Shown piece by piece: positions 30,101 through 37,790 of a stretch of DNA of 64,000 nucleotides (the stretch's first letter is position 1; each line of letters opens with the position of its first letter). The notes below the pieces were generated by a model. It made no database searches. It was given only the letters and a program-made list of their open reading frames with translations, and was not told the DNA's origin. Source of the stretch: Nitzschia sp. pyKryTriq1 (Eukaryota; Bacillariophyta; Bacillariophyceae; Bacillariales; Bacillariaceae); the NCBI GenBank assembly GCA_956465555.1, contig OY101126.1:1530501-1594500 (forward strand). Direction: 5' to 3'. Made by a program: the position numbers and the translations under genes.

Positions 30101-32532
30101 GCCTCGGCTTGCTTGCGTCGTCGCTCTTCTTCCTCATCGCTTTCACGTCTCATCCGTCTCTTTTCCATTTCGGCCGCCCTCATGACTCTCTCCGACTTGC
30201 CCTCCTTTTCTTCACGCACCCGCTTCATGGCTGCAATTTTTTCAGCCTCCGCCTCCTCGATTCGCCGCTGATGATCAAGCAGTTCCTGGGCATAACTTCG
30301 ACTTAGCTCATCGTCGTCCATGCCATCGTCGCTCTGAGGCTTCTGCGGCTTCTGCGATTGGAAAGGTTGCTGTACATTTTCCTCCTCCACGCGCGGGCTT
30401 CCTTGATTCATCAACGATTCTTCCTCTCCAGCCCGACTGCGACGCTCCATCTCAAAACGAAGCCTATTCTCTTCCTCTGTTTGGATCGACACTACCCGCC
30501 CTTTAAGGATATTTTGCATTTCCGCCCTTCGTTTTGCCTCGGCAAATGCTGCCAGTCTAGCTTCTTGCGCAGCCTTTCGTGCTTCAATCTCCATAGCCTT
30601 TTTCTTCGTCGCCTCCGCAAATTCCTCAAGTCTTCGCTTTGCCAACATTTTGCTATGTTCTTCTTCTTCGGTCCGTCGGCGTTTTTCCTCTTCTCTCGCA
30701 ATCTGTTCTTGCCGTTCTGCTTCGATGCGAGCTTCTTCTTGTCGAAGGCGCTCTTCTGCTTCTGCCAGTTCTAACGTTCTTTGCTCTAGCAACTTGATTT
30801 GCTCTTCCGCCTTTCGTTGCGCTTCGTGGAGAGCCTCCAGCCGAGCCTCTTCTCGCACCCTCAGTTCTTCTCTTTTGGCAGCTTCCTCCTGGGCTTTTTG
30901 TCGCGCTTGATTCTTCCACCCTGATTTATTATCACCCGGCTGACTCACAGAGAGATACGAATTGGATATTGAATCTTGTTCGGACTTATACGCGTTTGGT
31001 AGGGTGTCGACAATGGTTGTAGCCGAAGAGGTTTTAGCTCGCTTGGGATTCTTCTTCTTGGATTTCGGGGGAATGGTTTCGGTCGAGGAGGGGGTTGCTC
31101 GCTTGGGAATAATCTTCTCCTCTGGTGCCGTGGGAATATTGCGTGTCGGGGAGGTTGCTGCCTTGGGAGTCTTTTTCTCTTGTGTCGGGGGAGTCTCATT
31201 TAGCCTACTAGTAGGCTTTGACCTGGAGGAAGCCTGTCGGTCTAGCATCTTGCTTGATGATGATGATGATGATTCTGAGGAAGACGGAAGTAAGGGTATT
31301 TCATTCCTTTTTGTTTCACCCCCGAGGAGGTAGTATGCCACCTCCTCCTCCTGCAATAGAAGATTGTATTCCTCCGCCGTCAAATCGGCAAATTCGTTGA
31401 GATTCACTGTCTTGCCTGTCCGACGGTAGTGCCTTTCGACTTGCTCAAAATTGGCTCGGAATATTTCGAGTCTTTGTTCATCAAAATCTTTGTCGTAATA
31501 TTTGCACCACTCGTTGTACACCTCCCTGGCTCGATCTATTGGGGTTCTGCTAGTATTTGACTTCAGCTGCTTTGTCGTACGAGCAGCCTTTTGAGGCCGG
31601 ACCTTGCTCGGAGACGGCGATTCAATCATTCCATTCTCCTGAAGCTGCTTCGCTTCTTCCGTCGTAAGATCTGCGAGTTCATTTAGCTCGATCCAGCGGT
31701 CGTTGGCACCGGTAGCAAAATATTGGCGTTCCAGTTGTCTCAAGTGCGCGCCGAATATTTCCATCCGAGCCTCATTGAACGTCTTGGAAAAGAATTTGAT
31801 GTAATCTCGATATACATTTTTAATCTTGTCCGCCCGATCCGTTGCCAGCTCATTTCTGAATTTTTCAAAGTCTATTTCGACAGTGGGTTCTCCCGCCAAG
31901 GCTCCCAGAAAGAAGTTCCTGGATTGATCTTGCGTCCTTGCGACTGGCGTGGAAATAGAAGGAATTGAGCGTTTCGACGACGGTCTAGAACTACTAGAGG
32001 ACAGTGGCCCATACACCTGGTCTTGATCTGGATCTTCATCTTGAGCCTGAGTGATGCTTTCTTGCTTGATCGCCATGAACTCTTCGGGACTGCAGTCTCC
32101 AAATTCGTTCAAGCGCCTTGGCGGAGGCGCCGGCCGTCGCAGTTCGCGGGCTCGCTGCGCCACCATGGCATTTGCCTCCATGAGAGCTCGGTAGTTCTTT
32201 TGAAAGTGTTGGAAGCGCTCGGCGTCGAAGGGGCCCTTCTGGAACCGGGCGCGCCAGGCGTCGTAGGCTTCTCGCGTGCTGGATAGGAATTCTTCCGAGC
32301 CGTCGTCGTCCATCGCTGCTGCCTTCAGGTACTTGTGCCAGTGCTGGTCGTACGAGTGATCATGGAATCGTCGCGGCGGCCCAACCCCGGGGCGCACCGA
32401 GACCCCGGCCTGACCAACTGCTGGGGGCGACGACGACGACGACGAGAGAAACGCGTTGCATGGAACTGGAGCACTGCTGGACGTCAGTGCTGCCAGGAAG
32501 AAGGTCACCGCGGCGGGGGTGGCAAGTCGCAT
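21145..32532 (-). CDS. Giant I29-propeptide / coiled-coil / repeat protein
   Basis: One uninterrupted frame of 3795 codons from ATG 32532. Order of parts: signal peptide ending PCNA with F next (cleavage near 27, diatom plastid-type context). Three cathepsin-propeptide (Inhibitor_I29) modules follow at about 88-153, 238-297 and 337-392, e.g. EVYNEWCKYYDKDFDEQRLE with LNEFADLTAEEY. No papain-like peptidase domain follows. Then a Ser/Pro/Lys linker and a long charged coiled coil (about 540-960, EERLRQEEARIEAERQEQ-type). A 58-aa repeat array (about 1197-1590), a second coiled coil (about 1600-2250), a 59-aa repeat array (about 2245-2840) and blocks with SLLGQ..KMFGDFSKK come next. A C-terminal module of about 55 residues follows (IARWWQNSDGSITGFVSN ... 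GGTRYLLV). A papain-inhibiting or plastid/secretory scaffold role is possible but not shown. Many plus-strand frames over this gene are shadows. Confidence 0.9.
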   Translation of the reverse strand: MRLATPAAVTFFLAALTSSSAPVPCNAFLSSSSSSPPAVGQAGVSVRPGVGPPRRFHDHSYDQHWHKYLKAAAMDDDGSEEFLSSTREAYDAWRARFQKGPFDAERFQHFQKNYRALMEANAMVAQRARELRRPAPPPRRLNEFGDCSPEEFMAIKQESITQAQDEDPDQDQVYGPLSSSSSRPSSKRSIPSISTPVARTQDQSRNFFLGALAGEPTVEIDFEKFRNELATDRADKIKNVYRDYIKFFSKTFNEARMEIFGAHLRQLERQYFATGANDRWIELNELADLTTEEAKQLQENGMIESPSPSKVRPQKAARTTKQLKSNTSRTPIDRAREVYNEWCKYYDKDFDEQRLEIFRANFEQVERHYRRTGKTVNLNEFADLTAEEYNLLLQEEEVAYYLLGGETKRNEIPLLPSSSESSSSSSSKMLDRQASSRSKPTSRLNETPPTQEKKTPKAATSPTRNIPTAPEEKIIPKRATPSSTETIPPKSKKKNPKRAKTSSATTIVDTLPNAYKSEQDSISNSYLSVSQPGDNKSGWKNQARQKAQEEAAKREELRVREEARLEALHEAQRKAEEQIKLLEQRTLELAEAEERLRQEEARIEAERQEQIAREEEKRRRTEEEEHSKMLAKRRLEEFAEATKKKAMEIEARKAAQEARLAAFAEAKRRAEMQNILKGRVVSIQTEEENRLRFEMERRSRAGEEESLMNQGSPRVEEENVQQPFQSQKPQKPQSDDGMDDDELSRSYAQELLDHQRRIEEAEAEKIAAMKRVREEKEGKSERVMRAAEMEKRRMRRESDEEEERRRKQAEALLDQQRRVEEAGGERIANMNSVREEKNYFDEEETRFRAKEARAAEQARERKSEENRRRIEEARIRAERDRRDAEEDDAPAEPKNSFFNTNSLSSIFSGSLFERPKEDEPWAPTDIDPDESPKVDLDGEKARAVGISDDGVVAVKASSRFVDSSESVPWSSKSRSFGSEDRAMEAEQESEGIISNDSSADEPKSDQSGQKFSSFSPFAGSNDKNGPETSDDKNKVDGQTKFSSFGSYVSSIEKSGPPKSDKKAKEGSSTDGDIRAFPKFENKGEQKPTSPFSPFGSYTSSVDNSGPPKSSDEIENKGGKKPTSPFSPLGSYMSDAQKVNPGKDDAPGVEAFPELKKKEGIPSFGAFAATTDKNSPTKSDDEVKAEPTSEGEENEKPSTKPFPPLTKNEIGSKSPTTTFPPFGSFSNPFEKSSPPASKDDPKAELISQGEENDKPSIKPFPPLTKNEGGSKPPTTTFPPFGSFANSLEKSSPPASKNDPKAEPSSEGEENDKPSAKPFPPLTKNEIGSKPPTTTFSPFGSFANSLEKSGPPTSKDEPKVESNSEDEEKDTPSAKPFPPLTKNEIGSKPPTTASSPFGSFANSLEKSSPPTSDDEVKAEPTSEGEENDKPSAKPFPPLTKNEIGSKPPTTTFSPFGSFANSLEKSGPPTSKDEPKVESNSEDEEKDTPSIKPFPPLTKNEIGSKPPTTASSPFGSFANSLEKSSPPTSDDEVKAEPTSEDEEKEKPSAKPFPPLTKYEIGSKPPTTTFSPFGSFAKSLQKSGLPTNENPSARLFPELSKTEIDSNQTSVPSAGSLSSGVVGDVKEGQVPPGSPSVATGDDLDDIEQRAEQRRRQQSERRVSVRKEQVETAHKLAEKQASDLVETKSKEATVSMTKKGSVPMVESEKERESGQSELSEEKVAAEKQRRAGEEARLREIAVRQAEERDELRRKDEVAKRASEAQSERREMEKEAVDEIQLQQAEKLRLLAELDEERLQTEKLRRESRDKEKKIRLADEMKAVDWEEQKARSSIEEMRRQAVQDDERRKIEKIKKRAKQQSEDHKRRLAEETRIRSLARRQAQEREELRLQEDRQKRDAKGMEPNAKAAFNLKGDDKYLDQIQIQQSEKLRFIMDLDDERLKKENRRQDAVEMERKRKLTFEMKSVEWEEQKAWLAIQKMRRQAIEEDGKGREDVRRKEEQARAKREATEIKRKREEEARLRGIADQQAQEREELRLYDTNLKTTAQADQTSSPDAKDSSETRLSKNENDALDELHVKQNEKFRLLGGIEERRLQMEKRRREAEETQKKEQLAAELERVDLEEQKARLAVEEMRRQAIEEDAKSKEEAERKEALARAKREAEELKRKLEEEARLREIAAKQAQEKAALVEEETLRKGFTPSTRSRDAAKNRERQRRHKNIEAEAQLELNKMRGQTEKSDFLPPSSYGVMLNRERRTNEVGVDENQDSEVASSAQKSVGQTEKRARRLDRETERRSPIIEAYEEANDPDLTFTTRQIEVGGDENQDLEVASSTQKASGQTDKPAWRLDGETKRRSPIIEASEETNDPDLPFTTTKSEVGGDENQDLEVASSVQKSVGQTEKGARRLDGETKRRSPIIEASEETNDPDLPFTMRQIEVGGGEDQDSEVVSSAQKAVGQTEKGAWRLEGESKRMSPMIEATEKTNDPDLPFTTTKNEVGDGEDQDSEVVSSAQKASGQTEDPDIRFNGESTRWRQIIETIEETNAPNLSFATRKNEVVGGENQDFEETSSTQKISEAPADTSLLGQLSKMFGDFSKKGSARPSPTAKKSRAQPAAVPDDVAAGREDNQQDTKKEQKEIIARRLDQETERRRPIIEATDETNAPDLPFTTRQIEVGGGENQDSEVASSAQKSFGQTEKPAKRLDGKNGRWRPIIEASEETNDPDLPFTMRRNEIGGGENQDLEVASSAQKASGQTDDPARRLEAERRKPIIESTDEPNDPDLPFTTRKNEVGGGENQDLEVASSTQKESGQTEKSDRRLEGQNERRRPIIEATEKSNDPDLPLTDYLSAKRLGDELKLERAREISRLKAEADKERRTRETQPRKFDMPEMPRGSAEEKATDAMIPDGAVAFLGKSPGTTQPNGIKATRLQDGPQPSLSSNSTKSFVTTGVPAANRSAASTGTKNGEALADTSLLGQGPKMFGDFSKKDSARPSPTAEKAGDQIAAEATDVAARRAENQQATTQANEETNARRLDEETERQRPIIEATDEANDPELQFTDHLSPSGNGSSKIEQDEDQAKRREDELKLERAREIARLKAEADKERRTKEAQPKKYDLPKRPRVSAEESSTDAMEIKVESLNLALQKRSGSTPNEPQRKFSSLDDAELKLQRMADIARLKAEAEQARLERGEKLAREEKVSQAKLRALDAAMKKKNETTPKERAEVPVSKSREDALRRERAVGLEWLKEEAEKERRERVAKESRLPKVSKDEATLVKSGNETTIANGTNGTGRNITTSSSFLAARVPTKSTSPSSLGPVVEKKNMIPNGAVAFLGNGASNRGSRETRDLTRSASPVTTQPNGDKLTRLEEAPQPPLALNSTKNSATTGGSASNRSSVSTGSKNGEAPADTSLLGQVSKMFGDFSKKGSARPSPTAKKSGDQLATEAADVAARRADNELATKRAKEETKELIEIRESLVSESEKLRQQRDSDNKGTEGVKPKASEQDGKSEQPNGLNFFSFFGGESSSKGDKTAATSKEANEVRAVEGFFFGSFKDGMKLPSSSFGDESKRGNAADGSKASSSQTSTTGMESQGLSDDLFFLERLDDAEELAGWNPEDEASRPFFLTSESPKPNGLASDTKPGNALPGARNSKEVKKVPTGTHESVATKPSLVTPGPNGAEAEKSTVSKGPASGSSTKKSSQNILFSMFSFDGFNGMGGSKDAKVKAQPTTESSVGTKSSSSEEYSSNVASIARWWQNSDGSITGFVSNKEGFKDGTRITTPPLPKGTKPKPGEIVETEGGTRYLLV
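24020..25800 (-). repeat. 59-aa (177-bp) tandem repeats inside the giant gene
   Basis: Ten units with core PIIEASEETNDPDLPFTT, EVGG.ENQDLEVASS.QKS and GQTEK.ARRLDGE. Period 177 bp is measured between TTTCTCTGTTTGGCC sites at 25171 and 25348. One unit boundary (about 24660-24840) is interrupted by an inserted SLLGQ-KMFGDFSKKG block. An eleventh, isolated unit lies near 23400. Confidence 0.85.
27765..28940 (-). repeat. 58-aa (174-bp) tandem repeats inside the giant gene
   Basis: Seven units with core KPFPPLTKNEIGSKPPTT, PFGSFANSLEKS and an acidic spacer. In the later units two subtypes alternate (SGPPTSKDEPKVESNSEDEE and SSPPTSDDEVKAEPTSEGEE), so the recent expansion unit is a 348-bp dimer. 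Degenerate relatives (PFSPFGSY..S) extend toward 29500. Confidence 0.88.
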
Positions 32533-33148
32533 CGTGGTGGAAAGTCAGAGGGAGCGCTACTCTGTACAAGAACCTGGACCTGGACCTGGACCTGGACCTG
32601 GTATGAATACAAGTACAACTACAAGTACAACTTCACGAAGTATTGTTTCGAGTATGGTGCCTTCCTCTCGCAAGACAAAAAAGGCGCCAAAATGATGGAG
32701 AGTGGAGGCAAGATAATAATGCACTTAGCATGTCAACACAACATAAAACGAAGAACTTACCGGTAGGAAATTGTGGGTAAAACGTGTGACGTTTGTGCAT
32801 TGGGTGACGTTGCGTGCTCTGGTGCGACATCCACCAGCCAATCATGTGGCGTTAGCGACATGACGTCTTTTTCGCTGTCCTGTATTTCCCGTCCGTCCTC
32901 GGACCGCTCTTTTTTCAACTTCAAAGAGCAACTCCAAGCCAGCTCGCTACACATATCATTTCGTTTTATACAGGCATGAGGATATAATAAATCGAATAGG
33001 GCTGGCGCGGAATATCAAAGAAGAACCCGGGCATGCAGTGTCCGCCTGCGCTGATGAAACTAACAACAATCAACAACAATCAACAACAATCAACATCGTC
33101 CAACTTCCAACATCAGCAACAGCACAAAAAAGGAAATGGAAATCGACC
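32533..33148. other. Divergent intergenic region between giant gene and DCAF7
   Basis: It holds an ACCTGG hexamer run close to the giant gene's start and CAACAACAATCAACAACAAT repeats (33061-33095) just before the DCAF7 start, probably its leader. No other gene is supported. Confidence 0.5.
32572..32601. repeat. (ACCTGG)5 microsatellite
   Basis: Five perfect hexamers, 40 bp upstream of the giant gene's ATG. Confidence 0.9.
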
Positions 33149-34479
33149 ATGGCGGACCCAAGCTACAGCACGGATGGATCCAACGCTGCGCCTAGGAAAG
33201 AGATCTACACCTACAAGGCACCATGGACGGTATTTTCCATGGGATGGAGTCGAAGGTAAGAGAGAATCAGGAACAGGAGCAGGAACGGGGACTGCACGAG
33301 TACAGGTACAGCTACAGGTACCGGCTCCTCGTTCTGCTGGTACTATACCAGGACCACTCACTCTACCTGTAAATGTACAGAAACCTACCGTGCCACTCCC
33401 ATCTTTCTCACCTGGCTTGCCTGCCTGCATTCATTCGTGCTTCGCAGACCCGATCCGACTGCCATGTTCCGTCTTGCCATCGGGAGCTACGTGGAGCAGT
33501 ACTCGAACGTAGTGTCCATCATCAAGAAAAATCCCGGCGAGGGGAATCTTTACCAAGCGGCCGAGTTCGATCACCCCTACCCCTGCACCAAGTTGATGTG
33601 GTCGCCCGACATGCGCCTGGGCGCCAACGATTTGCTTGCTACTACCGGCGACTATCTCCGCATTTGGTCCGTGACAGATGACGGATCAGGGCAAAACATG
33701 CAGGTGCAGAAGGAAGCCCTGCTCAACAACAACAAAACATCAGAGTACTGCGCCCCCCTCACGTCCTTCGACTGGAACGAAACGGACCCTACCATTCTTG
33801 GAACTAGCTCGATAGACACCACCTGTACCATATGGGACGTAGCGACTCAAACGGCGCGCACACAACTGATTGCTCATGACAGAGAGGTTTTTGATATTGC
33901 ATTCGCGCGTGGAAAAGACGTATTTGCTTCGGTCGGCGGGGATGGATCTGTTCGTATGTTCGACCTTAGATCCCTGGAACATTCCACCATCATTTACGAA
34001 TCTCCGGATCTAGACCCGCTATTGAGGTTGGAATGGAACAAACAAGATCCCAACTATTTGGCTACGTTCATGGTGGACTCCCGAAGAACCATCATTCTAG
34101 ACATTAGAGTTCCATCCTTGCCGGTGGCAGAGCTTGGAGGCCATCTAGGGTGTGTCAATGCGGTCGCCTGGGCTCCGCACTCCTCCTGTCATATTTGTAC
34201 AGCGGGTGACGATTCACAAGCTCTTATTTGGGATTTGAGTGCCATGCCGAAACGACCAGTCGATGATCCTATCTTGGCATACAACGCCGATGGCGAAATC
34301 AACAATTTGGAATGGAGTGCCAGCCAACCCGACTGGGTCAGCATTGCCTTCAAAGACAAGTTGCAAATCTGTGAGTTGGAATGGTTGTTGCGAAGTTCAA
34401 AAACATTTGCTGGTTCGACACAGACTCACCCCTTGGATGATTTTTGCTTTATAACTTTGTTCGTACAGTGAGGGTATAG
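33149..34479 (+). CDS. DCAF7: DCAF7/WDR68 (LWD/TTG1-family) WD40 protein
   Basis: Three exons, 33149-33255, 33448-34370 and 34469-34479, with introns of 192 and 98 bp, give 346 aa. Exon 1 encodes KEIYTYKAPWTVFSMGWSRR. Exon 2 starts RPDPTAMFRLAIGSYVEQY, exactly the family start, then WD repeats (SIDTTCTIWDV, GGDGSVRMFDLRSLEHS, GDDSQALIWDLSAMP). Exon 3 is only 11 nt: it converts QIC-plus-stop-less read-through into LQILRV-stop, the usual C-terminus of WDR68. The family is a scaffold for DYRK/HIPK kinases, CUL4-DDB1 ligase and, in plants, clock and bHLH-MYB complexes. Length and ends match well. Confidence 0.95.
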
Positions 34480-35098
34480 GGATGGTATAACGATACAGCA
34501 CGTCGCCGTAGGGCCTGCGAGTCAATCGTTGTCAAATGAAAATGCAGCGTTCGGTGACCGACCGCTTCTTGAGCCATGTTAATTTGGCCGAGAGGTTCGG
34601 TTTAGACATCACGAGGCATGATGCATCATACATGATGAGAATACCGGTACCGATACGTACAGAACTTGTACTCCGTCCACCTGAGAGAATGCTATCATCA
34701 TTATTATGTGTGATCAGAGTTAGAGTTGAAAACCTCATTCATTCTCTTTCCCCGACAGCCGCACGACATCACTATAAAAGATATTCCTCGAAAGACAGGA
34801 ACTAGGAATGTACTTGTTGTCGGGTGGGACCGAAATACACAGAACCGGTCGGTGTCTAATCTCATGGAAAGCAGAAAATATTAATTTAAATCCTAACTTT
34901 CGCACACTTTAACAACTTGTTACTTGAAAATATCTACTTTTGATAATTATACCAGCAGTTGGCCTCTTGGGCAAGGGATGTCCCGTTCGTATTCGTCCAC
35001 GGCGACGGCGACTCGTCCCCTTCCACTCTTGACTATCCATACCGGTAGGACATGCGACAGAACCAAAGAAGCGGGAAGGCAGGCTGAACGCATAGCAA
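34480..35098. other. Intergenic
   Basis: No gene is supported in this convergent region. Isolated ATACCGGTACCGATACG occurs near 34640. Confidence 0.5.
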
Positions 35099-35689
35099 TT
35101 ACCAAATCATATTGAACGCTCCCACCAAAGCAATCCAAACTAGAGCTGTTTGCTTTGTAGACACACCTGACGTTGGGGGAGGCGTGGGAGACCTGGTGGG
35201 TCGCCTTGTCGGTTCACCAGTGGGTTCAGGAGACTCGGTAGGCGACCGTGAGGGCTTTCGGGAATCTCGTTCACAGCCGCACGGTTCATCAGCAATCTCT
35301 TGCACTGTGGGGCAGAAGGTCTGATTGAAACCTCCCCTTTGCGCCACTGTGAATGCGGCGGCGCAGGTCGTCAATCCTTGATCCTCGCCGGGGATATCAA
35401 TGATGCCACCTGGGTCAGTGGAGACTCCACCTCCACAGAGATCGCAGATGAATTCGACGCACTCGCACGGTTCCTGCACTAGCGGTTGCAACTCCTCACA
35501 CTGCGCATCGCTGATAGCGCCCGAATCAGCGATCTCTTGAATCTCAGCACATGTGCGGCTTTCACGTCCTGGGATCTCGACGACGCCGTCTTCGTTTCCG
35601 ATCATCATGTCTGGTCCGCAAGGGCTGCAGGCAGCAGAGCCGCCCAAGAAGAAGGCAGAGAGCAAAGTTAAGGTCAACCTAAGATTCAT
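35099..35689 (-). CDS. Secreted six-Cys-module protein with Pro/Thr stalk
   Basis: A 196-aa product from ATG 35689 (the in-frame GTG at 35704 is not used). Signal peptide NLRLTLTLLSAFFLGGSA is followed by two modules. Each runs C-x-x-C, about 25 residues with VEIPG/IDIPG, then TC, then C, then EPC-x-C (CSPCGPDMM ... EPCECVEF; CDLCGGGVS ... EPCGCERD). A stalk of SRSPTESPEPTGEPTRRPTR type leads to a hydrophobic C-terminus (ALVWIALVGAF), possibly a GPI signal. The module resembles those of the gene at 20118. Function unknown. Confidence 0.82.
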   Translation of the reverse strand: MNLRLTLTLLSAFFLGGSAACSPCGPDMMIGNEDGVVEIPGRESRTCAEIQEIADSGAISDAQCEELQPLVQEPCECVEFICDLCGGGVSTDPGGIIDIPGEDQGLTTCAAAFTVAQRGGFNQTFCPTVQEIADEPCGCERDSRKPSRSPTESPEPTGEPTRRPTRSPTPPPTSGVSTKQTALVWIALVGAFNMIW

Positions 35690-36848
35690 CTTGTTGCGAC
35701 GCACGTGAGAATATCTGTAAAAAAGAAGTGCAATAAGTCGTCGAAGTAGAAGTAGTGTCGTTCGTCTTGACTCTTGACAGCTACTACTGGACTACTAGCT
35801 AGTAGAGCGCGGACAGCGGTGATGATGGTCGGTGATATTATTTATTTGATTATTCGTGGACGATTTTCATGCGGAAGCTGGAACGACTTAAATTGTGAGA
35901 CCCGACGAAAAAGAGCCAGCCAGGCACAAACAAATTCAAATGATGCATGTCTCTAAGAAAAGCTTCCGTTCACTACAACAAAGACGTCGTATGAGTGTCC
36001 TATCATAAAAATATTTAGAGGTCAGGTCGTCCGAAATTTTAGTTGTATTGGTGTTGCCGGCGCGCACAAAAGGTTGAGGGTGGAGGGGGCAGTGGTCGGA
36101 GGCAATAATACCCTCTTCTCTAAGTTTCTCTCTACCGTACCGTACTTTGCGTACAGTATTTCACGGGCACTCTACAGTATACCGGTACATACAGTACCGT
36201 ACCAGTACGTTCCTTGTCAGGCGCCCCTTCAATCCCAAAATTCTCCCCCAAGGCTGCGCAGATACGCGCGTGTGGGCAGCGGCCCCACCATCGCGCTCCA
36301 GTGGCTAAGTTTTATAATTCTTTCATCTTAAGGAAAAGCTCCGGAGGACAAATTGGGAAAAAAAAAGTTGGAAAAATTACTTAGGCGGTACTTAGGCAAA
36401 ATGGTTGACAAGAGCTACCTCTTTGGTTTTGTAACCTTTCGGCCATGAAGTTGCATCAAAATTTACCTCTTAATAAGGAGTTTCGGGGTATGCAAGAGTT
36501 GGAGGCGTTGGTTGTGCCTGTGGTGAGCAGGAGGGGATCAATTGCCGTTGATTAAATGTTATTTCGGTGGAATGAATGGCGAATTTCTTCGATGGGTGTT
36601 CGGTAAAAAAAAAACCAAAAAAATTCAAGTGAACCCCATTTGAACTCCTGACAAATTCAGGATGCCACAGACCAATTTCCAACCATTTCCAACTCCATCG
36701 ACTGAGGCGTAAATAAGAGCCTAATGGAGGCTATAAAGAAGGCTATAAAATCAATATTCAGGCTCTAGAAGAGAAATAATGTGACCGGTTCCTATTTCAC
36801 TGTTTTACAATAATATGACAAATAATAATAGATATGGATACACCCAGT
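35690..36848. other. Intergenic
   Basis: No supported gene. TACCGTACC/GTACAGTA strings occur at 36135-36210. The stretch 36350-36720 is AT-rich and featureless. Confidence 0.5.
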
Positions 36849-37790
36849 TCAATCATTCCATACTGCAGGATCAAGGGCTTCGGCGCTGTTTTTGAACTCA
36901 ATCAAGTCATCCATATTGTTTGGATAAATAGAAACAGGGTGATAGTGGATGGTTTCAGACATAATAGTGGCTCCTTCATCATCCTTGCCGTCTTTGATCT
37001 CACTCAATCGGTACCAGCCAATGATTCCCCAGCCACCTCTTTCGTTCACAAAGTGCAACATATCACGAAAACCTTGACGTACTTGGATTATATTTTGACG
37101 CAATGTTTCTGTGGCTATGTTTGTGACCGGATTGTTAACTGTAAACGCCATTTGAGTGAATTCCCAGGAGGTGAACTCCGCATCAATATCCATACCGGTA
37201 TCAGCAACTCTGATCCTGGTATTGAATCTAATGACGTTGTCTCCTGCACCTGGAGCCTGGGAGTAGCACCCACACCGGTCAACATGCGTTCTCTGTCTGT
37301 CGCAGAAAGTCCCCCCACAGGAAACATCAATAGCTACTGCATGGAGCAGCTGAAACAAATGTGTCTGTGAAGGGTGGAATTGAGATCATTTATTTCGACG
37401 GGCCATCCAATGAAGGATATGTGCAACCTTTGGTAAATATTCTGTTCAAAAAAGTTGAACGGAGTGACTTGATTAAGCAACGTGATCTTGTCAAAATGAC
37501 TAACATTGTTGCAGTTGTACCTAGACGAGACCAAAATAACCAACCAAAGTACAAGTATAAGGCTGGGACCAGTGACAAGTACAACGCAATCTCGCGCTGC
37601 CAGCGCCAAACCACACTCGGACATTCTGAAGGCCCCTCGTTTACACATATCAGAAGTAGTAGAGCAGAGACTACGAGTACTCCACTCTGCCGCAGGTGCG
37701 GCAGCCCAACTTGTAGACCACCATGGACTTGCGGCAGTTGCCGTCTGCAAAACAGTTTCCACTTGAGCAATTACAAGGTCGATCGCAGTA
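36849..37790 (-). CDS. Secreted-type Cys-rich protein, 5' end unresolved
   Basis: Two coding segments can be joined in phase over a 336-bp GT-AG intron (37350-37685). The upstream exon, about 37686-37790, reads DRPCNCSSGNCFADGNC and KLGCRTCGR. The last exon, 36849-37349, reads DVSCGGTFCDRQ, GCYSQAPGAGDNVI, then a domain with FVNERGGWGIIGWYRLSEI and HYHPVSIYPNN, ending at a stop. The donor used (GTGGAG) is weak. An in-frame stop lies just upstream of the first segment, so at least one more 5' exon, expected to hold a signal peptide, was not found. A large CTA tract and an inverted repeat sit where it should be. It could also be a decayed copy. No function known. Confidence 0.45.

Noticed and set aside
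36600-36680. Possible tRNA-like B box (GAGTTCAAATGGG, minus strand)
   Set aside because: No matching A box or cloverleaf arms at the right distance.
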